DNA from: an uncultured Flavobacteriales bacterium
GTDB lineage: Bacteria > Bacteroidota > Bacteroidia > Flavobacteriales > CAJXXR01
Reading direction: 5' to 3'
NCBI GenBank assembly: GCA_913063375.1
Contig: CAJXXR010000018.1
Coordinates: forward strand, 1-64,000
Length of the DNA stretch: 64,000 nt
Under the pieces are notes generated by a model that worked only from the letters and a program-made list of their open reading frames with translations, did no database searches and was not told the DNA's origin. Both the position numbers and the translations under genes were made by a program. Positions 8,907 through 16,542 of the stretch are shown here, in pieces; the stretch's first letter is position 1; every line of letters begins with the position of its first letter.

Positions 8907-10253
8907 ATGCTGAAAGAGAAAAGAGTTGCCTTTCATACATTAGGATGTAAATTGAATTTCTCAGAGACCTCTACCATTGCTAGACAATGTGAAAAAGAAG
9001 GTTTCAATAGAGTTGATTTTCAAGAGGAAGCAGAGATTTATGTATTAAATACCTGTTCTGTTACAGACAATGCTGACAAGGAGTGTAGAAGATTGATCAA
9101 AAAGGCAAAGGAAAGATCTCCGGAGGCCTATATCGCAATTATTGGTTGTTACGCACAATTACAACCCGAAGAAATTGCAGCACTAGATGGTGTAGATTTG
9201 GTTTTGGGAGCAACTGAAAAGTTTAAACTTCCAACCTATATCCATTCCCTTTTACAAGATGAATCAGTTGAGACTGTTCATTCGTGTGAAATCGAGGAAG
9301 CAGACCATTTTGAAGGCGCATATTCCATTGGTGATAGAACCAGAGCTTTCCTAAAAGTTCAGGATGGCTGTGACTATAAATGTACCTACTGCACCATTCC
9401 TCAAGCCAGAGGAATCAGCAGAAGTGACCGTTTGGAGAATGTGCTTAAAAATGCCAAAGAAATTTCTGATAAGGGGGTAAAAGAAATCGTGCTTACAGGT
9501 GTAAACATTGGTGATTACGGAAAAGGTGAATTAGGCAATAAAAAGCACGAACACACTTTCCTAAATTTGGTGGAAGCACTGGACCAAGTAGAAGGCATCA
9601 GTAGAATGCGTATTTCGTCTATTGAACCCAACCTGCTTAAGAATGAAACGATAGATTTCGTTTCACAATCCGATCTATTTGTTCCTCACTTTCATATCCC
9701 ATTACAATCTGGTTCCAATAAATTATTGGGATTGATGCGTAGAAGATATAAACGTGAGCTGTATGTAGAACGTGTTGAACGTATCAAGGCAAAGATTCCA
9801 AACTGTTGCATTGGAGTGGATGTCATTGTTGGTTTCCCTGGTGAAACTGATGAATTATTCATGGAGACCTATCATTTCCTGAATGAATTGGATGTATCCT
9901 ATTTCCATGTCTTCTCTTATTCTGAACGTGCCAATACGGTTGCAGCAGAAATGGAAGAGGTGGTTCCAAAAAATGTACGAAGTAAAAGAAGTAAAATGCT
10001 ACGTGTGCTTTCTGCAAAGAAGAAGCGTAAATTTTACGAAGAAAATATTGGTAAGAAAGGAAAGGTTCTTTTTGAATTTGAGAATAAGAATGGGTTTATC
10101 CAAGGTTTCACAGAAAACTATGTAAAGGTAAAAGTACCGTACGACCCTAGTTTGAAAAATCAAACGGTAGATGTCGAAATGACTGAAATCGATAATGAAG
10201 ACGGCTTAATGATGGCCAAACTCCTTTTTGTACCGCAGATAATAAATGAATAA
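8907..10253 (+). CDS. mtaB: tRNA (N6-L-threonylcarbamoyladenosine(37)-C2)-methylthiotransferase
   Basis: MtaB is a radical-SAM enzyme that converts t6A37 to ms2t6A37 in tRNAs reading ANN codons. The 448-residue protein has the N-terminal UPF0004 domain with cluster cysteines C14, C50 and C81. The radical SAM motif CDYKCTYC follows near residue 155, with its usual neighbour QARGISRS, and a C-terminal TRAM-like domain (KGKVLFEFE onward). MtaB rather than MiaB is suggested by N-terminal FHTLGCKLN and by the C-terminal sequence. It is 20 bases upstream of pepD and probably co-transcribed with it. Confidence 0.93.
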   Translation: MLKEKRVAFHTLGCKLNFSETSTIARQCEKEGFNRVDFQEEAEIYVLNTCSVTDNADKECRRLIKKAKERSPEAYIAIIGCYAQLQPEEIAALDGVDLVLGATEKFKLPTYIHSLLQDESVETVHSCEIEEADHFEGAYSIGDRTRAFLKVQDGCDYKCTYCTIPQARGISRSDRLENVLKNAKEISDKGVKEIVLTGVNIGDYGKGELGNKKHEHTFLNLVEALDQVEGISRMRISSIEPNLLKNETIDFVSQSDLFVPHFHIPLQSGSNKLLGLMRRRYKRELYVERVERIKAKIPNCCIGVDVIVGFPGETDELFMETYHFLNELDVSYFHVFSYSERANTVAAEMEEVVPKNVRSKRSKMLRVLSAKKKRKFYEENIGKKGKVLFEFENKNGFIQGFTENYVKVKVPYDPSLKNQTVDVEMTEIDNEDGLMMAKLLFVPQIINE

Positions 10254-10273
10254 CCCCTGTTAAACGAGATAAC

Positions 10274-11734
10274 ATGAGTGCAGAAATTAAAAATATTCAG
10301 CCATCAGAAGTATGGTCTCATTTTTATGCATTAAACCAAGTACCACGTGGTTCTAAAAAAGAAGAACGTGTAATTGCTTTTGCAAAGACCTTTGGTGAAG
10401 ACTTAGGTCTTGAAACATTGGTTGACGAAGTAGGTAATGTCATCATCCGTAAGGCTGCAACGCCAGGTATGGAGAATAAAAAGATCCTTACACTACAGAG
10501 TCACTTGGATATGGTTCATCAAAAAAACAACAGTACTGTTTTTAACTTTGATGAAGACCCTATTAAAATGTTTATCGAAGGGGATTGGGTAAAAGCTGAT
10601 GGTACTACCCTAGGTGCGGATAACGGAATGGGTGTTGCTGCCATTATGGGAGTGTTAGCATCTAAGGATATTCCACATGGTCCAATTGAGGCGCTTTTCA
10701 CTATTGATGAAGAGACAGGGATGACTGGTGCAATGGGTCTTAAAGCCAATGTTCTTACCGGTGATATCTTATTGAATCTTGATACGGAAGATGAAGGTGA
10801 ACTATGTATTGGTTGTGCTGGTGGTGTAGATACTACTATCAACATGGACTATATTGAGGAGCCTACTCCAGAAAATAGTGTTGCCTATGAAATTAATATC
10901 CAAGGTTTGAAGGGTGGACACTCTGGTTGTGATATTCATCTTCAACTAGGGAATGCAAATATTCTTCTTTCAAGAATCCTTTGGGAGGCTGCCAATAAAT
11001 TCAGCTTAAGAATTGCTGCATTTGAAGGGGGAAGTTTAAGAAATGCTATTCCAAGAGAATCTTATGCCATTGTTACTGTTCCTATGAACAACCAGGAGAG
11101 CTTCAAAGCATTCTTCTCTGACATGACTAAGATCCTTAAATTTGAATATAAAAATACGGAGGCAAACCTTGTCTTAGAACTCAAGGAAACTACTGCTGAC
11201 TGGGTAATGGACCTAGAGAAGCAAAGTGGTATTCTAAATAGCCTTATCGCATGTCCAAATGGTGTGCATAAGATGAGTGATGATATTGAAGGTTTAGTAG
11301 AAACTTCTTCAAATCTTGCTCGAGTTGAAATTAAAGGTGGTCACTTCAACTGTAAGACACTTCAAAGAAGTTCTTTAGAGTCAGGTAAATGGGATATCGC
11401 CAATAAGGTGAATGCTTGTTTCACTATGATCAATGCTGAAGTAAGCCATGGTGGAGCATACCCTGGTTGGATTCCAAATCCTAAAGCGTCTATCCTAAAA
11501 ACGATGAAAGCACTTCACAACGATATCTTCGACTACGAACCTAAAGTATCTGCCGTACATGCAGGTCTTGAATGTGGTTTACTAGGACAAAACTATCCAG
11601 ATATGGAAATGATATCATTTGGACCAACCATTCGTGGTGCTCACTCTCCAGATGAACGTGTACATATTCCAGCTGTTGAAAGCTTCTGGAAATACTTATT
11701 AGCTACTTTGGAAAATGCTCCAGAGAATAATTAA
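10274..11734 (+). CDS. pepD: Aminoacyl-histidine dipeptidase (PepD, peptidase M20C)
   Basis: PepD is a cytoplasmic zinc dipeptidase that cleaves Xaa-His dipeptides. The 486-residue protein carries the M20 metal ligands and catalytic residues in order: SHLDMV near residue 76, GTTLGADNGMGVA near 114-126, DEETGMTGA near 145-153 and LNLDTEDEGELCIGCAGG near 166-183. A dimerisation lid domain and a final histidine in RGAHSPDE near 456 follow. Length and motifs are complete. It ends in a strong terminator that starts 12 bases after the stop codon. Confidence 0.94.
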   Translation: MSAEIKNIQPSEVWSHFYALNQVPRGSKKEERVIAFAKTFGEDLGLETLVDEVGNVIIRKAATPGMENKKILTLQSHLDMVHQKNNSTVFNFDEDPIKMFIEGDWVKADGTTLGADNGMGVAAIMGVLASKDIPHGPIEALFTIDEETGMTGAMGLKANVLTGDILLNLDTEDEGELCIGCAGGVDTTINMDYIEEPTPENSVAYEINIQGLKGGHSGCDIHLQLGNANILLSRILWEAANKFSLRIAAFEGGSLRNAIPRESYAIVTVPMNNQESFKAFFSDMTKILKFEYKNTEANLVLELKETTADWVMDLEKQSGILNSLIACPNGVHKMSDDIEGLVETSSNLARVEIKGGHFNCKTLQRSSLESGKWDIANKVNACFTMINAEVSHGGAYPGWIPNPKASILKTMKALHNDIFDYEPKVSAVHAGLECGLLGQNYPDMEMISFGPTIRGAHSPDERVHIPAVESFWKYLLATLENAPENN

Positions 11735-11746
11735 GATTTTAAAAAT

Positions 11747-11777
11747 AAAGCTTGCTAGAAATAGCAAGCTTTTTTTT
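11747..11777 (+). terminator. Intrinsic terminator after pepD
   Basis: AAAGCTTGCT and AGCAAGCTTT form a perfect stem around a six-base loop, followed by a T-run. It closes the mtaB-pepD unit. Confidence 0.9.
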
Positions 11778-11792
11778 ATTTAGTTTAAATTC

Positions 11793-11847
11793 CCTGTGAG
11801 TCACTCGGAGGTTGTAATCCCCTGCGTGTCACTCAGAGAGGACTCGG
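11793..11847. repeat. CTCAGAG-type palindromic repeat, copy 1 (diverged)
   Basis: The stretch contains GTGAGTCACTCGGAGG, then CCTGCGTGTCACTCAGAGAG and GACTCGGATG. The core GTCACTCAGAGAGGACTC is shared with copy 2 at 14907-14936. It lies between the pepD terminator and the dispersed repeat copy A. Confidence 0.5.
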
Positions 11848-11874
11848 ATGCTGTACCAAATTGCAATGCCTCTT

Positions 11875-12055
11875 TATTTCGCTCAAGCCGCTGGGCTCTT
11901 GCTTTTTTCATTCGATAAAAAAGTAAGCAAAAAATCTTGTCAATATTTGGTCTTCCCTGCGGGACATTCATTTCGCTACTACAGGCTATTTTTATTTCCC
12001 TTTGGTCAATAAACGCCATTTCGTAGCTACATTCATTAAATCTTAATATTGACCT
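11875..12055 (-). repeat. Dispersed repeat with coding-like relic, copy A
   Basis: Read on the minus strand this segment is clearly related to 16327-16505 on the plus strand. Both share GAAATGGCGTTTAT, GAAATGAATGTCC, AAGATTTTTTG and TTTTTTATCGAATGAAAAAA in the same order and spacing. Read in frame, copy A encodes a 90-residue open frame containing MAFIDQREIKIACSSEMN; copy B is broken by a frameshift and a stop. I treat it as a dispersed non-coding or decayed element rather than a gene. The rest of the 651-base gap (11735-12385) holds the pepD terminator, the palindromes and the next terminator; I see no gene there. Confidence 0.7.
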
Positions 12056-12110
12056 TTTCCTTTTTAATGACATTCAAGCCAGTAAAACTATATCGACCTT
12101 TTTTAAATCA

Positions 12111-12126
12111 TCCCGGACGTCCGGGA
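12111..12126. repeat. TCCCGGACGTCCGGGA palindrome, copy 1
   Basis: Perfect 16-base palindrome in the intergenic stretch. A second, one-mismatch copy lies at 12235-12250 and an exact third copy lies inside a gene at 14378-14393. It is GC-rich against an AT-rich background. Confidence 0.8.
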
Positions 12127-12234
12127 TCAAGATGACTGAAAGGTGTTTTGTCAAAAATCTGTCTGAGCGAAGCGAGTTATTTTTGCTACCTGCAAGGAGC
12201 CGTAGTATTTTCTACTTATTTAAAAGAAGTCTTG

Positions 12235-12250
12235 TCCCGGATGTCCGGGA
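12235..12250. repeat. TCCCGGATGTCCGGGA palindrome, copy 2
   Basis: Differs from copy 1 by one base in the centre and is 108 bases downstream of it. The spacer includes the small palindrome GAGCGAAGCGAG near 12166. Confidence 0.75.
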
Positions 12251-12328
12251 TTGGTTCATTTTGCATCAAGGCAAAAGAACAAACAAACCTCTCCTTAAGT
12301 TAATTTTCAAACAGACAAAGCATAAAAA

Positions 12329-12356
12329 ATGAGCTACCCATTTGAGTAGCTCATTA
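12329..12356 (-). terminator. Intrinsic terminator after the T9SS protein gene
   Basis: AATGAGCTAC and GTAGCTCATT form a 10-base stem with an eight-base loop; on the minus strand the stem is followed by T-rich sequence. It lies 30 bases after the stop codon of the gene at 12386-13501. Confidence 0.8.
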
Positions 12357-12385
12357 CAATTTAAATCCGTAGCCGAAATCTAAAC

Positions 12386-13501
12386 TTATTTCTTCACAAT
12401 CTTCTTGGAAAAAGATCTTTGGCCTTTCAGTATACTAAGGGTATAAATACCATTTGGTAATTGACGCATATCTAAATGAGCATCCTTACCTGTATCCTTT
12501 AAACTATACAAAAGCTTACCATTCAAATCTAGTATCTTTAGTTCCTTCTCCCCTTCCTCCTCAAATGAAAGAGATATATAATCACTCGTAGGGTTTGGAT
12601 AAATTGTAAATACTAAATTCAGTTGCTCATCAAGGCCTACTGTATTGGTATAGGTATAGCTAGACCTTTCAAAAGTCTCCAAATCCCCAGTAGAAACACT
12701 TAGCTTATTTTTAAGTATTTCATGTATCGTTCCATTCTCATTATAGGTAAAAACCTCTTCTGAAATCACCTCCCAATCCTCATGAAATAAATCCCAATCA
12801 AAAACAATTCTATTTGTTACGGATAAATCCGCATCAAAAATGGTTTCTATTTTATCAACAAAATACCAAGATGAATCTCCAAAATTCAAATTCTCTTCTT
12901 TTATCACTAGATTACTAGTGTTATAAGTCAACAATACCTGTTGAATATTTGTCCAAATAGTATCCGTGAAATTCTGTTTTACCTTCTCAATTACTAGTCC
13001 ATCTTCATAGATAAATACTTCCCGCTGATAATCATACCACTCATCCTCATCATCGTCCCAAAGTTGAAATAACTCTTCAAGAACATTCCCGAAAATATCA
13101 TAACTATATGCATGTCTATACTTTTGATCCCATTCTGATCCACCAGGAAGATATTCAATTTTATCAAACAGTAAATCATCACTATTGTAAGTATGTGCTA
13201 CTCTAGACTTTTCAGACCAATGTGTAAAAAACCATAATTTATAGCTTGATGAATCCAATGATCCATTTGAATTATACTTGTAGGTATATTGATAATTGTT
13301 CCGCCATTCTTCTACATCGGGATTCCAATTTTCAAACAAATCAGTACGTTGGTTGCTATCCAAATCATACCCAAATGATTCAAGTGTGAAATTCCCCCAA
13401 ACATCATCCTCCCACCTTTCGGTTAGAATAGTAGAGACCAATTGAGCCTTAACCAAATACAAAGGCTGCATCAAAAAAAGAAATATGAGAACTTTTTTCA
13501 T
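12386..13501 (-). CDS. Secreted protein with T9SS type A sorting domain
   Basis: This 371-residue protein has a Sec signal peptide (MKKVLIFLFLMQPLYLVKAQ) and a C-terminal type IX sorting domain of about 75 residues. The landmarks are FTIYPNPTSDYISL, LDLNGKLLYSL, LPNGIYTLSI and a final SFSKKIVKK. The central part has several degenerate copies of a short unit with YNSNG/YDIFGN/YNENG turns and WY/DEW segments, which resembles the YD-type repeats of Bacteroidota surface proteins. It should be exported by T9SS and anchored or released. No catalytic motif is visible and the function is unknown. Confidence 0.85.
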   Translation of the reverse strand: MKKVLIFLFLMQPLYLVKAQLVSTILTERWEDDVWGNFTLESFGYDLDSNQRTDLFENWNPDVEEWRNNYQYTYKYNSNGSLDSSSYKLWFFTHWSEKSRVAHTYNSDDLLFDKIEYLPGGSEWDQKYRHAYSYDIFGNVLEELFQLWDDDEDEWYDYQREVFIYEDGLVIEKVKQNFTDTIWTNIQQVLLTYNTSNLVIKEENLNFGDSSWYFVDKIETIFDADLSVTNRIVFDWDLFHEDWEVISEEVFTYNENGTIHEILKNKLSVSTGDLETFERSSYTYTNTVGLDEQLNLVFTIYPNPTSDYISLSFEEEGEKELKILDLNGKLLYSLKDTGKDAHLDMRQLPNGIYTLSILKGQRSFSKKIVKK

Positions 13502-13731
13502 TTCAAAAATTTAAAAAATTATTAATTCTATAGGTTCGAAAAATTATAAAAAGAGACTAAAAACATTTATCAATGGTATCGTTATTATTCATTATTGGTT
13601 TCCAAATTAACCAATATTTAAAAACAACGGAAGGAATTTAACCTTTTATAATATTGGTTAACATACCATCCTTTAGAATTTTACGTTTTAACTACTATCA
13701 GAAAATGTACCAAAATCAAAAATTACACAGA

Positions 13732-14745
13732 ATGAGACAATTAATCTTAATTTTACTCTTTGTCATTTTACCACTTCAAAAAGCAATATCCTGTACTACA
13801 TTTGTTTTAAAAAATGGTCAAGAATTGGTTTTTGGTAGAAACCTTGATTGGGTTTCAGACAACGGAATTATAGTTGTCAACCATCGGAATATTCAAAAAA
13901 CATCTCTAGTCTTCCCTCCAGATACCCCAACCATTTGGACTTCTATGTATGGAAGTATTAGCTTCAATCAATTTGGAAAGGAATTTCCTTTTGGAGGCAT
14001 GAATGAAAAAGGTTTGGTAGTTGAAATAATGAGAGCTCCAGCACTATACCCTTCTCAAGACAATAGATCCGCAGTAAATGAGCTACAATGGATTCAATAC
14101 CAACTAGACAATTGCAAAAACATTGCAGAGGTTATACAGTCGAATAAAAAAATAAGAATCAGTAAAATAAATCAAAACCTTCATTTTTTAGTTTGTGATG
14201 CCTCAGGAAAAACGGCCGTACTTGAATTTATTGATGGTAAAATGAAAGTATATACTGGTAAAGATCTTCCTCAACCTGTTTTGGAAAATGACCCATACGC
14301 GCTTTCACTTGACAAATACAAGAACAAACAAGAATGCCGTTTTACAACTGCCACCGACATGGTTAAAAAATATCCAATCCCGGACGTCCGGGAGTCTAGT
14401 TCGATTGTGGACTATTCCTTTGACATTTTAGAAGAGGTCGCACTTGCTGGATCTTGGTCTATTGTATATGATATTCAAAATCTAACTATTCATTTCAAAA
14501 CTGAAAGCAACCAGAAAGTACGAAGATTTAGCTTTAATGATTTTGACTTTAACTGCTCGAAAAACAGCCTGGTTTACGATCTAAAAAGAAAAGATTCCGA
14601 AAATATCAAAGGACACTTTGAAAGCTATTCAGATAGAATCAATAGCCGTAAATTTCAAGATGGCTTGAAGACTAATGATATTCAATTACCGAGGGAGGTT
14701 TTGAATAGGTTTAGGGGCTATGTTGGTACTTGTGAGTGCACGTAG
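13732..14745 (+). CDS. Secreted choloylglycine hydrolase/penicillin acylase-like Ntn hydrolase
   Basis: The protein resembles linear-amide C-N hydrolases (choloylglycine hydrolase family) that use an N-terminal cysteine. From the ATG at 13732 a signal peptide of 20 residues ends directly before Cys21 in ISCTTF, so cleavage would expose the catalytic cysteine. The typical GRNLDW (Arg36, Asp39) follows. Upstream in-frame ATGs at 13654 and 13705 would only lengthen the N-terminus before the signal peptide. The substrate is unknown; bile salts, penicillin V and N-acyl homoserine lactones are all used by family members. A TCCCGGACGTCCGGGA palindrome lies in frame near residue 219, encoding IPDVRE. 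Confidence 0.82.
   Translation: MRQLILILLFVILPLQKAISCTTFVLKNGQELVFGRNLDWVSDNGIIVVNHRNIQKTSLVFPPDTPTIWTSMYGSISFNQFGKEFPFGGMNEKGLVVEIMRAPALYPSQDNRSAVNELQWIQYQLDNCKNIAEVIQSNKKIRISKINQNLHFLVCDASGKTAVLEFIDGKMKVYTGKDLPQPVLENDPYALSLDKYKNKQECRFTTATDMVKKYPIPDVRESSSIVDYSFDILEEVALAGSWSIVYDIQNLTIHFKTESNQKVRRFSFNDFDFNCSKNSLVYDLKRKDSENIKGHFESYSDRINSRKFQDGLKTNDIQLPREVLNRFRGYVGTCECT
14378..14393. repeat. TCCCGGACGTCCGGGA palindrome inside a coding sequence, copy 3
   Basis: Exact copy of the intergenic palindrome at 12111-12126. It sits in the reading frame of the Ntn-hydrolase gene and encodes the residues I-P-D-V-R-E without breaking the frame. Confidence 0.85.
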
Positions 14746-14856
14746 GCGCTTCGCGCTTAGATCAAAGGAGCAAGATTAATGTTGTATTCTCTGAACTTCA
14801 TTGTATAAAAAGAAATCTAGCATACTTTATTGTTTAGCAAAAGCTTTCGTTAGGGG

Positions 14857-14885
14857 CTAGTTACAACTACAACTAGTGGTTTTTT
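14857..14885 (+). terminator. Probable terminator after the Ntn-hydrolase gene
   Basis: CTAGTT and AACTAG form a short stem around an eight-base loop, followed by GTGG and TTTTTT. It lies about 110 bases after the stop codon; the gap also holds the palindrome GGCGCTTCGCGC near 14745-14757. Confidence 0.5.
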
Positions 14886-14906
14886 ACACCTTCTTTCTAC
14901 TACTAT

Positions 14907-14936
14907 CCTCAGAGTCACTCAGAGAGGACTCTGAGG
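14907..14936. repeat. CTCAGAG-type palindromic repeat, copy 2
   Basis: CCTCAGAGTC (14907-14916) and GACTCTGAGG (14927-14936) are perfect inverted repeats of 10 bases around ACTCAGAGAG. Related copies lie at 11793-11847 and 15511-15542. Confidence 0.75.
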
Positions 14937-15010
14937 GAAATTAAGCCCGAATCATCAATGTTATCTTCTATTATCTGGAAAGCATTATTTATTCTCATCA
15001 TTCATTTACA

Positions 15011-15352
15011 TTATTTACTCTCTGGATGTTCAATAACAATTACCTTACTAAAATCCGTTTTCCATATATCAAGTTCGAATAAATTACCACTCTTATCTAA
15101 ATATAAAGAGGCAATCACTTCAATACCATCTTGGTCAGTAAATTGATACTCACTTACTGACTCCCCAAAACTTCTATCATTTTCTTTTATTTCACCTTCT
15201 GGAAAGAGATATAAACTTCCCATTCCGCCATCATTCATAGAACGAACCAGTAAATTATCCTTCCAATTTATTGGAAGAAAAACTGAAGACTGCTTAACTA
15301 GAATCGTTAAAAGGTTTTCTTCTTGTGGTGTTAATTTTCTATTTGACGCCAT
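15011..15352 (-). CDS. Small cytoplasmic protein, DUF6984-like
   Basis: The 113-residue product has no signal peptide or membrane segment. The N-terminus RKLTPQEENLLTILVK and the sequence DGGMGSLYLFPEG resemble the DUF6984 family of short proteins of unknown function, often found near immunity-like or accessory genes. I recall the family by pattern only. It lies alone among repeats in the accessory stretch. A short hairpin (GAGGTTT and AAACCTC) is present upstream at 15403-15426. No function can be assigned. Confidence 0.6.
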   Translation of the reverse strand: MASNRKLTPQEENLLTILVKQSSVFLPINWKDNLLVRSMNDGGMGSLYLFPEGEIKENDRSFGESVSEYQFTDQDGIEVIASLYLDKSGNLFELDIWKTDFSKVIVIEHPESK

Positions 15353-15510
15353 GTATCCTTCCTATATTAAAAAATTCATTAGAATCATTGATTTCTAGCT
15401 ATGAGGTTTTAGGGAACCGAAACCTCGAATCCTTTTCAAGCAACTCATATAAATACTGTCACTACCCTATTACATGATTTATATATCAAAATCCCTTCTT
15501 TTTACATTTA

Positions 15511-15542
15511 TACTCAGAGTTCTCTCAGAGTACCCCTGAGGG
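15511..15542. repeat. CTCAGAG-type palindromic repeat, copy 3
   Basis: Contains ACTCAGAGTTCTCTCAGAGT followed by ACCCCTGAGGGA. The order of the CTCAGAG and CTGAGGGA pieces matches copy 2, with substitutions. It lies 30 bases downstream of the stop codon of the lipoprotein gene at 15572-16087. Confidence 0.6.
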
Positions 15543-15571
15543 AGATTACTATAATTTAGAATTTACTTAGT

Positions 15572-16087
15572 CTATTCTTTATTAAAAGTTGTTTTTACAA
15601 TTTTTTTCTTTTGATTAGAATATATCCAATATGGAAAATGTTCAAAGGTAGCTCCATCAGGATATTCGTAAGAAATTTTTTCCTTACCAATTATAGTAAA
15701 TTTTCTATACTTTGATAAAATTAATACATCAGCAATACTTCTATTCAAAATAGCAACATCATACTTTTGAACTTCAGCTTTTACAACAAGGGCCTCTATC
15801 AAGGCCTGACTAATAATTGCACCATTAGCCATATATTCTATATACCATATATAATCTTTACTTAATAACTCAGGACCGATTAGTATAATCGAATCCAAAA
15901 CGTCTAATAACTCAATATTTTCACTTGTAATCAAATCCAAAACAACAGAATCATTTAAGTATTCAATTTCAATAATTTCTATATCCAAAGATTCTGAATT
16001 CTCATTTTTCATTCCTCTTTCAAAAGGGCTACAACTCACTAAAGAAATGAATATGCTTAACAATACTATTTTACTTAAATTCTTCAT
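15572..16087 (-). CDS. Hypothetical lipoprotein
   Basis: The 171-residue product begins with a lipoprotein signal (LLSIFISLVSC, Cys about residue 19). The remainder is acidic and beta-rich, with no motif I recognise; DVLDSIILIGPELL and FPYWIYSNQKKK are the only notable patches. Codon use is more AT-rich than the flanking housekeeping genes, as expected of an accessory gene. It could be an immunity-type or envelope protein, but nothing supports a specific call. Confidence 0.65.
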   Translation of the reverse strand: MKNLSKIVLLSIFISLVSCSPFERGMKNENSESLDIEIIEIEYLNDSVVLDLITSENIELLDVLDSIILIGPELLSKDYIWYIEYMANGAIISQALIEALVVKAEVQKYDVAILNRSIADVLILSKYRKFTIIGKEKISYEYPDGATFEHFPYWIYSNQKKKIVKTTFNKE

Positions 16088-16326
16088 CCTATTACTTCAT
16101 TATTTAAAAAATATAGCCCTATAATTTTCACATGATACATTTCAAATTAAGAAAAAATGACTGGCTAACATCAGAACAAAATAACCATTCTCTACCAATT
16201 AGCTAAGGTAATGATGATCCAATTCACTTATTCGCATTAAGTAGAGTAACATACTATCCATACTATTAAAAAAAAACTACCTCGGACTTCGAGGAAGGAC
16301 TTAACAGGTATTTCATAAACATTAAA

Positions 16327-16505
16327 AAGTCAAAATTAAGATCAAATGAATGGAGGAGCGAAATGGCGTTTATCGACCATAGGGAGATAAAAGAAGCCTG
16401 CAGCGACGAAATGAATGTCCCAGAGGGTGATCCTTATTTTGGTAAGATTTTTTGTTTCTTTTTTATCGAATGAAAAAAGAAAGAGCCATGCGGCGGAGAG
16501 CTAAA
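16327..16505 (+). repeat. Dispersed repeat with coding-like relic, copy B
   Basis: This is the plus-strand relative of 11875-12055. The in-frame relic reads EMAFIDHREIKEACSDEMN and then runs into a stop after KIFCFFFIE, so it is degenerate. The rest of the 455-base gap from 16088 to 16542 shows no gene. It holds an AT-rich stretch upstream of the lipoprotein gene and a short GGACTTCGAGGAAGGAC segment near 16284. Confidence 0.7.
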
Positions 16506-16542
16506 CATCGACGCGTTTTAAAACTAACACCCCCTACCCCTC

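Noticed and set aside
11801..12073. Open frame of 90 codons on the minus strand
   Set aside because: It runs through a dispersed repeat and a palindrome; the related copy at 16327-16505 is broken. I treat it as a repeat relic.
12132..12332. Open frame of 66 codons on the plus strand
   Set aside because: It spans a palindrome copy and has no signal peptide, family pattern or start context; likely chance.
14958..15146. Plus-strand open frame of 62 codons
   Set aside because: Antisense to the 113-residue gene at 15011-15352, with no sensible protein pattern.
15403..15426. Hairpin GAGGTTT...AAACCTC followed by CGAATCC, resembling a tRNA T-arm
   Set aside because: No acceptor, D-arm or anticodon stem fits around it.
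11875..16505. Composite transposon flanked by inverted copies of the repeat
   Set aside because: No transposase gene and no target-site duplication could be seen; the repeats are diverged and degenerate.
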